From: Tricholoma matsutake
Lineage: Eukaryota; Basidiomycota; Agaricomycetes; Agaricales; Tricholomataceae
Direction of reading: 5' to 3'
Length of the DNA stretch: 64,000 bases
Assembly: GCA_026075535.2 (NCBI GenBank)
Contig: AP026539.1
Span: 12,400,001-12,464,000, forward strand
Shown here: piece after piece, positions 42,000 through 53,523 of the stretch
Position numbering within the stretch: the first letter of the stretch is position 1
Layout of the letters: every line of letters starts with the position of its first letter
The notes under the pieces: model-generated
Seen by the model: only the letters and a program-made list of their open reading frames with translations
Told to the model about the DNA's origin: nothing
Database searches by the model: none
Translations under genes and position numbers: made by a program

Positions 42000-42937
42000 T
42001 CCAACAAATCTTGGAGAAGACAAGAAGAGCTGAATGGGCCCTCCCAAATACCCTAAAACTCCCCAGGGTCAACACTGGAAGGGATGCGCCAAATGACAGA
42101 ATGGCACGAATTCAACACATCGTAGCCAAGACAAGACAGAGGCTCTCTGAAGAGAAAGAGAGAAGCCTTACCCGAGCCAGATTAGCCATGGCAAAAACTA
42201 GAAAAAGACTCTCCAAGGAAAAGGAGAGAAACCTTGCCCAAGCCTGACTAGCCATGGCAAGAACAAAGGAAAGGCTTTCTGAAAAGAAAGCAAAGGAGCT
42301 GAATTCGGTCCAGAAAGCCGTCGTGAGGACCAGGACCAAGGGCACCCCTAAAGAAGAAAGGAATCTTGAAGCAGCAAGATGCGACGTCGCCAAGACCCAA
42401 GAAAACCAGAAGAAGAAACAACTGGAAAAGGGCAAAAACAATGAATGTGACAGGACACGACAAATCATGCAAAAGATGAAAGAACTGCTAACCTCCACAG
42501 GGGAGGGAAGCACCAGCAAAAGGAACATGAAAACGACACTATGAAACAGGATAAGCAACCCTCGACAAGGGACTACCCTGACCCATGACTATAGGACCCC
42601 AGATCACGGTACCATCAATGCTGAAGTTCCTATGCCCAGGGAGACTCCCCCTCAGGTAAAGGTCGAAGAAGTACCTGATGAGGAACTACTGGCAGACACC
42701 AGCATGGAAATACAAGCAATGGGAGAAACCCACAAACAAGATGTGACAGACCTCCTGATTGTGTATGTATGAGGGGAACCGGTCATTGGCATATTTGAAC
42801 CACCAGAAGAACCACCTCTGACCAAGGAACACCGAAGACCAACCCATACATACATACAGAAAACAAACACGATCTCCAGGATTACAAGAGCCAAGGACTC
42901 CCCACGATACACATTCTCAAAGAGTGCATGGATCAGA
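42000..42937 (+). pseudogene. Gypsy-1 Pol linker, Lys/Glu-rich
   Basis: This part encodes a charged, repetitive linker (IVAKTRQRLSEEKERSLTRA, MAKTRKRLSKEKERNLAQA, then a TGA, then MARTKERLSEKKAKELNS), a triplicated helix-like unit. Further on are DLLIVYV, a TGA at 42770 and GEPVIGIFEP. Gypsy-2 has the same linker at about 50700-51000 and reads YIRGEPVIGIFEP, which shows that the TGA replaced an Arg codon. Confidence 0.7.
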
Positions 42938-44665
42938 GTGAAGACATCCATCTCCCAGCAACTCACACATAAACAGGATGAGGGGAAAGAGGTTAGCAAA
43001 CAAACCCTGGATGACCTACTGCCAGCAGAATACCAGAAATACAGACAAGTATTTGAGAAAGCCGCATCTGAAGGATTCCCTGAATCAAGACCATGGGATC
43101 ATGCGATCAACTTGAAGGAAGGCTTTGTACAAAAGGATTGCAAAGTCTACCCCCTGACACCAAAAGAACAAGAGAAGCTCAATGAGTTTCTAGACAAAAC
43201 CCTGGAAAAAGGATACATTCAACTGTCAAAATCACCCATGGCATCCCCATTCTTCTTTGTGTCAAAGAAGGACTCTGACACTCTGCGACCTTGCCAAGAC
43301 TATCACTATCTGAATGAAGGAACAATCCGGAACAACTACCCCCTGCCACTGATCGGTGACCTCTTGGACACACTGAAGGGAGCAAGATTTTTCACGAAGC
43401 TTGATATTCAATGGGGATATCATAACATACAGATAAAGAAAGGAGACATGTGGAAGGCAGTGTTCAAGACTAACTGAGGGCTATTTGAGCCAATGGTGAT
43501 GTTCTTTGGGCTGTGTAACTCACTGGCAACATTCCAGGCCATGATGAATGATCTCTTCTGAGACATGCTAGATGAAGGATGGCTTGTCATCTATATGGAT
43601 GACATCCTGATCTTCTCGAAGATGGAAGAAGAACACCGGACAAGGACCGAAAGGGTCCTCAAATGACTGCGACAATGTGATCTCTACCTGAAAATAGAGA
43701 AATGCAAGTTCAATGTGCAAGAAGTTGAATTCTTGGGCATGATCATCAGGCCCAATGAACTTGCAATGGACAACACGAAACTGGCTGGGATCAAAGACTG
43801 GCCCACGCCAAAGATGGTGAAGGATGTAAGATCCTTCCTAGGATTTGGAAACTTCTATCAGAGATTTATTGGACACTTTGTGGATCTGGCCAGACCGCTG
43901 AATGATTTGACGAAGAAGGACAAGAAATTTGAATGGACGAATGACTGCCAGCAGTCGTTCGATACACTAAAAAGGAAGTTCAATGAAACCCCAGTACTGC
44001 TGATGCCAGACACAACAAAACCATTTGTGGTGGAATCTGATGCCTCGAAATTTGCAACAGGCGCAGTACTCAGACAACAGGACACCAATGGAGACTGGCA
44101 CCCATGCGGTTACATCTCACACTCTTTCAATGAAGCAGAAAGAAATTATGAGATATACAACAGGGAACTGCTGGGAGTGATCTGAGCACTGGAAACATGG
44201 AGACACTACCTACAGGGAACACCATTCCCTGTGATGGTACTGTCCAATCACAAGAACCTGACATACTTGCCTCAGCCACAGAAACTGAACCAATGACAGG
44301 CTAGATGGGCCATCTACCTGTCACAATTCGACCTGAAGCTACAACATGTACCAGGATCACAGATGGTACAATCTGATGCCCTATCAAGGAGAGCAGATCA
44401 CATAGCTGAAGAAGACACCAACAACGAGGACAAGACCATCCTCACCGATGAACTATTCATGAAAACAATTGACACTGAGCTCCAGGGAGCCCTGGTCTCA
44501 GCAATAATGAAGGACAACCTCATAAATGATGCTTTATGAGCCCTGAAAAACAATGGAACTCCCCCAATCAAGTCTGCATTGGAGGACTGGAAATTCGAAG
44601 ATGGCTGATCTTTTTCAAAGACAGATGCTATGTGCCACAGGACGAGACCCTCCGCTGAGCGATCA
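42938..44665 (+). pseudogene. Gypsy-1 reverse transcriptase and RNase H
   Basis: RT motifs run in order: [91 protein letters not shown] and the catalytic box [13 protein letters not shown]. RNase H follows with [20 protein letters not shown] and YNRELLGVI. Premature TGA codons lie at 43475, 43559, 43664, 44183, 44294, 44537 and 44656. At most of these gypsy-2 or the family has Arg. A one-base deletion lies near 44605. Confidence 0.9.
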
Positions 44666-45903
44666 TATGGAAATATCATGACAGCATCACGACAGGGCAC
44701 CCTGGACAATGGCAAACAATCGAACTGATCCGACGAGACTACTGGTGGCCAGGAATGGCCAACTTCATAAAGAAGTACGTCGAAGGCTGCGCAAAGTGCC
44801 AGCAAATGAAGATCAACATGCACCCGACAACCCCACCACTGACACCGATATCGTCCAATGCCAGCAGACCATTTGAGCTGGTGATGACAGATTTTATTAT
44901 GGATCTGCCCATAATAAACAGATTTGACTCAATCATGGTCGTGGTAGACCATGGTCTTACAAAGGGGGTAATTTTTATCCCTTGCACGAAGACGATTGAT
45001 GCCCTATACCTGTGCCATGTGTACACAAGATTTGGACTCCCTGGGAGGATCATCTCAGACAGAGACCCTCGATTTGCATCCAAACTCTTCCAAGAACTCG
45101 GCCGACTGCTCAGGATCAAGCTATCCATGAGCACCGCCTATCACCCCCAGACTGACGGCGAAACGGAGCAAGTAAACCAAGAACTAGAGGTTTACCTCCG
45201 CATGTTCTGTTCAAACAAACCTGAAGATTGGGAGCGTTATCTCCCAATGGCAGAATTCGTGCATAACCAGAAGACGCACTCCGCAGTAAAACATTCGCTG
45301 TTTTACTTGATGATGGGATATCAACCATGTGCTATCCCCACCCCTTACAAAAAGATGAACATGCCAGCCACAAAACAGAGAATCCAAGAACTTCTCTCTG
45401 CGAGAAGAGAAGCTCTTGCTGCACACAAACTAGCCAGACAGGCTATGGCTGCCCAAATGAAAGGGTGATACGAACTGTTCAAGGTTGGAGAACAAGTATG
45501 GCTTGACTCCAAGAACCTGAAGATTGGCTACCCAACGAGAAAATTGGCACCAAAACAAGAAGGGCCCTTCTTGATTGAAGATGGCCTGTCAAGAATGACA
45601 TACCGATTGAAACTGCCGCTGAGATGGAAGATCCACCCAGTATTCCATGTGGCTTTACTCAAGCAATACCATGAGAACAACACTCACGGACAGAACTTCC
45701 TGACTCCACCACCCAACCTCGTGGAAGGAGAAAATGAATATGAAGTGGAAGCAGTCATCGCACACAAGAAGCATGGCAAGACACACCATTACCTCATGAA
45801 ATGGGTTGACTACCCAACATCCAAAAACACATGGGAACCTGAATCGAACTTGAAAAATGCCCCCAAGATCCTGATGGCATATAAGAAGAGGTACCACCTC
45901 TAA
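44666..45903 (+). pseudogene. Gypsy-1 integrase with chromodomain
   Basis: The HHCC zinc domain reads H-D-S-I-T-T-G-H-P-G, then CAKCQQMK. The catalytic core has [36 protein letters not shown] and [20 protein letters not shown] (D, D and E). The GPY-like and chromodomain regions follow (WKIHPVFHVALLKQYHEN, NEYEVEAVIAHKKHGKTHHY, LMKWVDYPTSKNTWEPESNL), which marks a chromovirus. One TGA at 45466 interrupts it between core and C-terminal part. Confidence 0.9.
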
Positions 45904-46010
45904 CGAGAACCAAACCCCCCCCCCCTTCGTCCCACAACAACACTCCCCTGATACCTGCCAGACGACAATTGACCCGAGACCCATTGAATGTTGACGCCCT
46001 TCACATTCAC

Positions 46011-46606
46011 TGTTAAGACTATAGGTCTTTAACTCAGCCTTGGCTTCGTATATCACAGTTGGAGGCTTTCCAACTATATCGGTATCGCACTAGGAGGCTT
46101 TCCTAGTGTATCGGGCTTCTGGCCTTCACTTGGGTACTTCCTCAAGTCGTTATGGCTATCTGTACTCAGAGGCTTTCTGAGTAGACCATCGGTTTGTGTA
46201 TCACAGTTGGAGGCTTTCCAGCTGTCGAGTTCGAGTTATCACAGCTAGGGGCTTCCTAAGCTGTCGAGTGTTCTGGTTGAGTCTAAGACCATTGATTGAA
46301 TTAGGTCAAGCTAAGGAATACAGGCAGTATTACTGTAGCTTATATATGGTTCAGAGAATGTCTATTGTCCAATTGGAATATGAGATCCTTGTCAAGTAAA
46401 TATAGAAGGAACAATAGAACAGTAAGCCTCATGCCTAGCATGAGGAGTCCGATGTCACGGAGTTTGACATCATGGAATACTGCGGTGCAGCATGTTGATC
46501 GACAGGAGTCAGGTCAGGGGGTGTCTCCATCAGAAGTGAGTCGTGTTGTGTCAGAAAGGAAAAATGAAGTGCTCGGTCTTGCAGGTCCAGATAACAAATC
46601 GTAACA
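46011..46606 (-). repeat. 3' LTR of gypsy-2
   Basis: From TGTTAAGACTATAGG to AACAAATCGTAACA. It is about 120 bases shorter than the other LTR because a block with repeated GGAGTC-GACATCA units (53205-53320) is reduced here. Confidence 0.93.
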
Positions 46607-46867
46607 TCACCCTCTCTCTCTCTTCGAAGTCACTGACTTTGATCAAAATCTCTTTCTCCTCTCTAGTCAGGAGGTGGGGTGGGGTTGTGGGGTTTGAGGG
46701 AATCAGTTGGAGCACAGCAGTGTTCCCAACTCTCCATGTTCTCCGAGCAGGAGCCTCTTCGCCAGGCTATATCCGCTCTCATCATCATAGTGGGTATACC
46801 ACTGCAGGTCTCTCCACAGGGGCACACTTACCCCTGATAGTGGTCTTCTGCTGGGGGCGAGTCCTTC

Positions 46868-47101
46868 TCAATTGATGTAGAAGTCCTCTGGGAAGTAGTC
46901 CTCCTCGTCTAGTTCTCCCTCAAAGCACCACTCTTCGTACTGTGCCCTCACCCAATTGTAATCCGCCTTTGTGCTTCTCCAGGCAAAGAGACAGCATTTC
47001 GGACAGGTCGAGGTCATCCTTCTTATCCAATCATCCCTTGTAATCCAGAAGAGAATCCCATGCAGGCATATCCATGCGGGTCTGCCAGAGAGTATGTTCG
47101 T
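46868..47101 (-). pseudogene. Extra ORF downstream of pol in gypsy-2
   Basis: The minus strand encodes NILSGRPAWICLHGILFWIT, RDDWIRRMTSTCPKCCLFAW, RSTKADYNWVRAQYEEWCFE and GELDEEDYFPEDFYIN, then a TGA stop. It matches the gypsy-1 frame at 53524-53811 nearly residue for residue at about 60 percent identity. The start codon position holds ACG where gypsy-1 has ATG. After the stop similarity continues (GLAPSRRPLSGV, then LWRDLQWYTHYDDESGYSLA). It contains a C-P-x-C-C motif. No known function is recognised. Confidence 0.7.
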
Positions 47102-47242
47102 CAGTGGTCATTGGTCAACGACCGTTTGCCCAGTCCTTGCTGGGGTTCATCATAGGTGTAGTGTCGATGGGATGGTGAGCATTCTGTGGTTTCTTTTGTG
47201 GTTTGTTCGGTGGGTGTCTTGGTCTTGGGGGTTCTACAGCTG

Positions 47243-48560
47243 TCATCGCTGTTTATATGCCCCTAGGATTGTCTTGGTGTGTTTCAGGTTTCCCTCAGGC
47301 TCCCATGAGTTCTCCAAGGTTGGGTATCTGACCCACTTCACTAAGAAGTGCATGGTCCTTTCTTTCTTCTTATGTCCGATGATCGCTTCCACTTCATATT
47401 CCAATTCGCCTTCTATCAGATCAGGCAGCGGTTCTGGGAAGTTTGGTCCATGTGTCTCGGTTTCTTTATATGGGGAAAGGAGCACCGCGTGGAACACCGG
47501 GTGTATCTTCCACTGTTCTGGCAACTTCAGTCGGTAGGAGAGTGGGCTCAGGACCTTCTCGATAGAGAACAGTCCTTCTCTTTTCAGTGCAAGCTTCTTT
47601 GTTTGGTGCATCGTTCTGAGGTTCTTTGCTTCTAGACACACTCTGTCTCCTTCTTTGAGCAGGGTGAAGTGCCTTGTCATTCTTTCCACCATCATTTGTC
47701 TGGCCAACTCAAGAGTTGCCTTCGCTTCATCTTGGGCCTGTTGCAGTGCAACTATTTGATTTTCTATGGCCAGTATGTTCATCTTCAGGTAGGGGAGTGG
47801 GATCGCCTTGGGCTCATAGCCCATCATGAGGTAGAATGGGGAGTTCTTCTGTACGGAGTGGGTTCTCTGGTTGTGCATAAACTCCGCGGTCGGGAGGAGG
47901 TGTTTCTAATTCTCCTGGTTGTTCGAGCAGAAGATTCATAAGTATACTTCCACTTCTTGGTTCACCCATTCTGTCTCCCCATCGGTCTGGGGGTGGTACG
48001 CCATGCTCATTGCCAGCTTGATTCCGAGCAGTCTTCCTAGCTCCTGGAAAAGCTGTGAAGCAAATCTGGGATCTCTGTCGGAGATGATCTTGTCTGGGAG
48101 GCCGAATCATTTGTAGACATTGTCTAGGTAGAGGGTGGCCACTCCCAATGCATCTACAGTTTTCCTGCAAGGGATAAAAATCACCTCCTTCATAAGCCCA
48201 TGGTCTACCATGACCATGAGTGCATCATAACCATTGGACTCCGGCAAGTCGGTTATAAAATCTGTCGTCACCATCACAAATGGTCTTGTTGCTTCGGATT
48301 TGATCGGTTGCAGTGGGGGTGTTGTCAGGTGGGTGTTGACCTTCATTTGCTGGCATGTGGCGCATCCAGCAACATAGTTCTTGATGTATGTCATCATTCC
48401 TGGCCACCAGTAGTCCCTTCTGATCATTCCTGGCCACCAGTAGTCCCTTCTGATCATTTCGGTAGTCTGCCATTGTCCCGGGTGTCCACTTGTTATTCCT
48501 TCATGGTACATTTGCACCAGCCTCTTCCGCAGTTCTCCGTTGTCGGGGATGTAGCACCTG
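47243..48560 (-). pseudogene. Gypsy-2 integrase with chromodomain
   Basis: The zinc domain (YHEGITSGHPGQWQTTEMIR, then CATCQQMK) contains an in-frame direct duplication of RRDYWWPGMI (plus coordinates about 48390-48445) that gypsy-1 lacks. The core reads VTTDFITDLPESNGYDALMV, then [10 protein letters not shown] and [10 protein letters not shown]. The C-terminal part (MHNQRTHSVQKNSPFYLMMG to WKIHPVFHAVLLSPYKETET) ends in a chromodomain (ELEYEVEAIIGHKKKERTMH, FLVKWVRYPTLENSWEPEGN). A TAG stop near 47908 and a stop near 48107 interrupt it. Confidence 0.9.
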
Positions 48561-50682
48561 TCTCAGATGAATAGAAGGCCATCTTCTATCTTCCAGTCTT
48601 CCAATGCCAACTTTATCGGTGGTGTTCCTTTGGTCTTTAGCGCCTCGATTGCACTTTTCACCAGGTTGTCTTTCATGATACTCCCTGTGAGTAAGTCATG
48701 CATTTTGGTGTCAATGAATTTCACGAATACTGTTTCTGGCAGCATTGTGATGTCTTCATTATCGTTGTCTTCTTCCAGTACGCTTCCAGTATGTGATCTG
48801 CTCTCTGTGATAGCGCATCGCTCTGTACCATCTGTGATCCAGGCACAAGGATGATTTGCAAGTTGAATTCCGATAGGAATAAGCTCCATCTTGCCTGTCG
48901 TCTGTTCAGTTTCTGCGCCGTTCGGAAGTACGTCAAGTTCTTGTGATCCGACAGGATTACCACTGGGTGTTCTGAACCCATTAGGTAGTGTCTCCAGGTT
49001 TCTAGCGATCATATTATCGCTAGTAGCTCCCTGTCATAAATCTCATAGTTCCATTCCATTGGTGTTAGTGCATGCGATATGTATCCACATGGGTGCCAGT
49101 CCCCATTCATGTCCCTTTGTCTCAGCACTCCTCCTGTAGCATGTTTCGAAGCATCTGATTCGATTGTGAATGGCTTTGTTGGGTCTGGCATCAGCAGTAC
49201 CGGTGCTTCTGTGAATTTCCTTTTCAGCATTTGAAAGGCTTGTTTGCATTCCGTTGTCCAGTTGAACGTCTTGTCCTTCTTTGTCAGTTCATTAAGTGGT
49301 CTGCTTGTCTCCGCGAAATGTCCAATGAATTTCCTGTAGAAGTTTCCAAATCCTAGGAAAGATCTGACTGCCTTTACGTTTGTCGGGGTTGGCCAATCTT
49401 GTATACCTGCCAGTTTCATGTTGTCCATGGCAATTTCGTTGGGTCAGATGATCAGACCTAAGAATTCCACTTTGTGGACATTGAATTTGCATTTCTCTGG
49501 TTTCAGGTATAAGTCGTTTTCTGCCAGTCTTTGCAGTACCCTCTTTGTCCTTTCCTGGTGTTCGTTCTGATCCTTGGAGAATATCAGGATGTCGTCCATG
49601 TAAATCACAAGCCATCCTTCTCCAATCATGCAGTGGAATATCTTGTTCATCATTGCCTGGAAGGTCGCTGGTGAGTTGCATAATCCAAAGAACATCACCA
49701 TTGGCTCAAACAGCCCCCTGTTCATTTTGAAGGCTGCTTTCCATTGATCTCCATCCTTGATTCTGATGTTGTGATATTCCCATCGGATGTCCAATTTCAT
49801 AAACCATCTTGCCCCTCTCAGTTTGTCCAACAGGTCTCCTACCAGTGGCAGCGGGTAGGTGTTCTTGATCATTCTGTTGTTCAAATACCTGTAATCTTGG
49901 CAGGGTCGTAGCGCATCTGAGTCCTTCTTCACAATGAAGAAGAATGGCGATGCCATGGGCAATTTTGATGGTCAAATGTATCCCTTCTGTAGGCTTTCAT
50001 CGAGAAACTCGTCGAGTTTCTTTTGTTCTGCTGGTGACAATGGGTAAACCCTGCAATCCTTTGCCGTAAAGTCCATTTTCAGTTCAATCACATGATCCCA
50101 GGGTCTTGATTCTGGGAATCTCTCCGATGCTTCCTTTTCAAATATCCGTTGGTACTCCCTGTACTGTTTGGGGAGTAGTTCATCGAGGGTCTTTTGTTCA
50201 GGGTCTCCTTCCTTCTTGTGTGTCAGGTGTTGTGAGACCGATGTTTTTGCCCTGATCCAGATATTTTGTCCATAAGCATATCGCGGTGATCCTTTTGCCT
50301 TTACGATCCGAGAGATTGTCTGCATTGTCTGAGAATATCCGTATCTTGGCTCGTCATACTCCTCTGTCAGCAGTGTCCTAGCTGGTTCGAATATTCCAAT
50401 GACAGGTTCTCCTCGGATGTAGGTGACCAGTAGCTTGTTGTCTTCGATCTTTAGTTTGGGTGTCTCTTTCGGTTGTTCCGTTGCCTGTTCCGTTGCCTGT
50501 TTGTGGTTTGCCTGTGCTGGGTTTTCCTTCCCAGTGTCTTCTTCGTCTTGTGGCCCAATGGGTTCTGCGTTCTGAAGAGTCGTGATCGCGATCTCTTCAT
50601 CGTCTATTTCTTCAATCATCGCCTTTCTTGTCTCAATGGGCATCTTGCTTCTTCTTGGTTCAGCATGGAGGGCTCCCCCCAT
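48561..50682 (-). pseudogene. Gypsy-2 reverse transcriptase and RNase H
   Basis: Order on the minus strand: GEPVIGIFEPARTLLTEEYD, FPESRPWDHVIELKMDFTAK, YPLSPAEQKKLDEFLDESLQ, stop, [59 protein letters not shown] and [13 protein letters not shown]. RNase H has [20 protein letters not shown] and [14 protein letters not shown] stops (49972, 49446, near 49006, near 48563) interrupt it. The stop after ELLAII is at the same residue as a TGA in gypsy-1. Confidence 0.9.
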
Positions 50683-50706
50683 TAATCTTGCCTTGGTGAT
50701 GATTCT

Positions 50707-51513
50707 TCAGCAATCCATTCGCCGTTCTTCATTCATCGGTTTCTCTTTCTTCAGGGTAATCTTTTCCCTCTGTTTTGCGACTATTCGGGCCAATGCCATT
50801 TGTCTTCCTTCTTTCTTGGCGGCCAGTTTCTCCAGTTCTCTGGTTGCCACCTTTTTCCATCGTGCTTGTTCTTCCTCGGCAGTCTTCTTCTTGAGGGCGA
50901 GCTTTTCTTGTCCTTTGGCGATGATCTTTTGGCACCATGCCTGTCGCTCTTCTTTCGTCATGTCTAGGGGGTCCTTCTTTTTGGTTCCCCTCTGGCGCCA
51001 TGACAAGTGTTCATCGTTGGTTTTCTTGGTCTGTACCCTACCAATAAGGGTTCTTCCTCTTCCATATGAAAATTCAGGATGGGTCTTGTCATTCATCCTG
51101 AATTGGAAGGTTCCAATTCTCCAGTCGATTACTGGATTGATTCTCCTGAGCCACGGCAAGCCCAAGATGACTGATTCCTTTCCCAGTCCTGCAATGAGGA
51201 AGGTTGTTGGGAAGGTCCTTCCATTGATCGTCAGGAGTTCCCTGGCACAGCAGGAAATCTCCCCCTTCTTGTTTGGGGTTCCATCCACGTTCTTGACCTT
51301 GATCACCTTCTCCAGGGGGTGCAGCTCAAATCCGCTGCTCTCCGCGAATTCATGACTCATGAATATCCCTCCCACTCCAGAGTCGAGTAGGGCTTCGGTT
51401 TCGATGGCTTTCCCTCTGCCTGCTCCTAGCACTTTGACATCTAAACACATAGATTGATTCTTCAAAGTGGCTAGTAGTACAGAGCAGACAGAGAGTTTGG
51501 TGGTACCTGGCAT
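50707..51513 (-). CDS. Gypsy-2 protease and linker
   Basis: This is a 268-residue open frame starting MPGTTKLSVCSVLLATLKN, with the retropepsin site EALLDSGVGGIFM and GLGKESVILGLPWLRRINPV. A charged repetitive linker follows (QKIIAKGQEKLALKKKTAEE, ELEKLAAKKEGRQMALARIV). It lies in a different frame from Gag and ends just before the RT frame, so Pol was probably once continuous. Confidence 0.85.
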   Translation of the reverse strand: MPGTTKLSVCSVLLATLKNQSMCLDVKVLGAGRGKAIETEALLDSGVGGIFMSHEFAESSGFELHPLEKVIKVKNVDGTPNKKGEISCCARELLTINGRTFPTTFLIAGLGKESVILGLPWLRRINPVIDWRIGTFQFRMNDKTHPEFSYGRGRTLIGRVQTKKTNDEHLSWRQRGTKKKDPLDMTKEERQAWCQKIIAKGQEKLALKKKTAEEEQARWKKVATRELEKLAAKKEGRQMALARIVAKQREKITLKKEKPMNEERRMDC

Positions 51514-51530
51514 CGAGGCAGGCCACCTCT

Positions 51531-52682
51531 TTAAAAACCCTCATCCTCAATTGCAGCGAGAGCTCCTTTCTTTTCTTCTTCGTCAAGTGCTTTCATGATT
51601 GCTCAGATCTTCAAGTAGGCTTCCTTGCCTTTATTCTTTGGGAATGGCTGGTCCTCAGTCCTCTTTTCCCCTTTCTTGTGTTTGGATGCTCTGTGTCCAG
51701 TCTGATGGCACACAAAGCACTGTCCTTTTTTCATATGTTTGATCCCCTCCTGGTAGGAGAGCTGGTTGATCTCGAGTGGGGTCTCCTTTGCCTTGGAGTT
51801 CAGCAGCTTCCTTGTCAAAGCTTCCTGCAGTCTCCCTGTTATGGCCTTTGCTCTCCTCCACTGTCCGTCATACTTTGAGGTGGTGTTGATCATCCCCTCC
51901 AGCACTGTGGGGATCGTCTCCATGTTAAAGATCCTCTTGAGGAGCTTGGGGTTTAACCCATCCATGAAAAGTTCTATCAGGGTGATATCGTCGTTGATTC
52001 CTGCCTTTTCTCGCAGGATTTGGAACTGTGCAATGTAGTCCTCCAGGTCCTGTCCCTGCTTCAGTGTCTTCATCTTGGTTCTGGCTCTGCCAGCTTCGTC
52101 AATTGGCGTGAACACTATCTTGAGTGCCACTTCGAAGGCTGACCATGCTCCTAGGTCTTCCTTCTCTGCCCATGTCTGTGCCCAGGGTGCGGTGGTTCCT
52201 CCATTCATAAATGACAATGCAAAGATGATTTTCTTTTCATTGGTGTCGTAGATTCTGTGGTTCACTCTCAAATAGAGTTTTACTTCTTGTAAGAACTTTG
52301 CAGTTCTTGTTTGGTCCCCTGTGAAGTCAGAGGGGGTTCGGATTCTAATCTCCTTGGTCGATGCAGTGGGTTCAGTAGACATGCTGGTGTTGTCGTTGGA
52401 TAGGGAGAATGGATCTTGTTCTGGGGTTTCTTCTTTATTGGAAGATCTAAAGTCTTCTTCGTCGAGGTATCGGGGTTCTTCATCGAGGTATTGGGGTTCT
52501 TCATCGAGGTATTGGGGTTCTTCATTGAGGTATTGGGGTTCTTTGTCACTGGTCCTTCTTGAGAACCACTTCTGTGCTGGTTCCGAGTACTGTACTAACC
52601 GACCCTGGTATCTATACCACGGGGTTCTTCCTCATGATGATGCTCTAGTTGGAGGTCTGTCTGGGCTTTGTCTGAAAGACAT
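51531..52682 (-). pseudogene. Gypsy-2 Gag
   Basis: The frame begins MSFRQSPDRPPTRASS, a TGA stop, then WYRYQGRLVQYSEPAQKWFS. A heptapeptide (E-E-P-Q-Y-L-D) is repeated four times, encoded by 21-base units at about 52461-52545. The capsid reads IRIRTPSDFTGDQTRTAKFL, SFMNGGTTAPWAQTWAE and LIELFMDGLNPKLLKRIFNM. The zinc knuckle is C-F-V-C-H-Q-T-G-H-R-A-S-K-H, ending in His. A TGA interrupts after YLKI (51603) and Gag ends DEGF-stop at 51531, as in gypsy-1. Confidence 0.87.
52461..52545 (-). repeat. 21-base tandem repeat in gypsy-2 Gag
   Basis: Four copies of a 21-base unit (GAGGTATTGGGGTTCTTCATC on the plus strand would be 21 bases, so only its translation E-E-P-Q-Y-L-D is given) lie in tandem. 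Gypsy-1 has a single non-repeated equivalent (TDEEFERP). Confidence 0.88.
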
Positions 52683-52729
52683 TGTGTCTGCACCTAGGTA
52701 GGTGGACTACATAGATCAGCTTGACCTTT

Positions 52730-53445
52730 TGTTAAGACTATAGGTCTTTAACTCAGCCTTGGCTCCGTATATCACAGTTGGAGGCTTTCCAACTATATCA
52801 GTATCGCACTAGGAGGCTTTCCTAGTGTATCGGGCTTCTGGCCTTCACTTGGGTACTTTCTCAAGTCATTATGGCTATCTGTACTCAGAGGCTTTCTGAG
52901 TAGACCATCGGTTTGTGTATCACAGTTGGAGGCTTTCCAGCTGTCAAGTTTGAGTTATCACAGCTAGGGGCTTCCTAAGCTGTCGAGTGTTCTGGTTGAG
53001 TCTAAGACCATTGATTGAATTAGGTCAAGCTAAGGAATACAGGCAGTATTACTGTAGCTTATATATGGTTCAGAGAATGTCTATCGTCCAATTGGAATAT
53101 GAGATCCTTGTCAAGTAAATATAGAAGGAACAATAGAACAGTAAGCCTCATGCCTAACATGAGGAGTCTGATGTCATGGAGTGCTGCGGCACAGCATGTC
53201 AAAGAACAATAGCAAATAACCCTCATGCCAAGCATGAGGCATCCGATGTCAAGGAGTCCAATGTCATGGAGTCCGACATCATGGAGTCTGACATCACGGA
53301 GTCTGACATCACAGAATACTGTGGTGCAGCATGTCGATTGACAGGAGTCAGGTCAGGGGGTGTCTCCATCAGAAGTGAGTCGTGTCGTGTCAGAAAGGAA
53401 AAATGAAGTGCCCAGTCTTGCAGGTCCAGATAACAAATTGTAACA
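52730..53445 (-). repeat. 5' LTR of gypsy-2
   Basis: This 716-base block starts TGTTAAGACTATAGG and ends AACAAATTGTAACA on the plus strand. It has an internal array of GGAGTC(T/C)GACATCA-like 13- to 15-base units at about 53245-53320 and CCTCATGCC-AGCATGAGG palindromes. The adjoining internal sequence keeps CCACCTACCTAGGTG, also present after the gypsy-1 LTR at about 40356. Confidence 0.93.
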
Positions 53446-53523
53446 TTCACCCTCACCCCCCTCCATTGATAATACAAAAAGAACATGGCGACTGGACAAT
53501 GAGTCATTGACCAGTCACCAAGA

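Larger units (their letters stand above)
46011..53445 (-). mobile_element. Gypsy-2: Ty3/gypsy chromovirus nested in gypsy-1
   Basis: LTRs at 46011-46606 and 52730-53445 flank minus-strand Gag, protease, RT-RNase H, integrase-chromodomain and an extra ORF. The perfect 5-base duplication TTCAC stands at 46006-46010 and 53446-53450. It shares overall protein order with gypsy-1 and about 60-65 percent residue identity in RT and integrase by eye. So it is a related but separate family. Confidence 0.95.

Noticed and set aside
45655..46056. Minus-strand frames opposite the gypsy-1 chromodomain and integrase
   Set aside because: They are antisense shadows of a recognisable plus-strand chromodomain.
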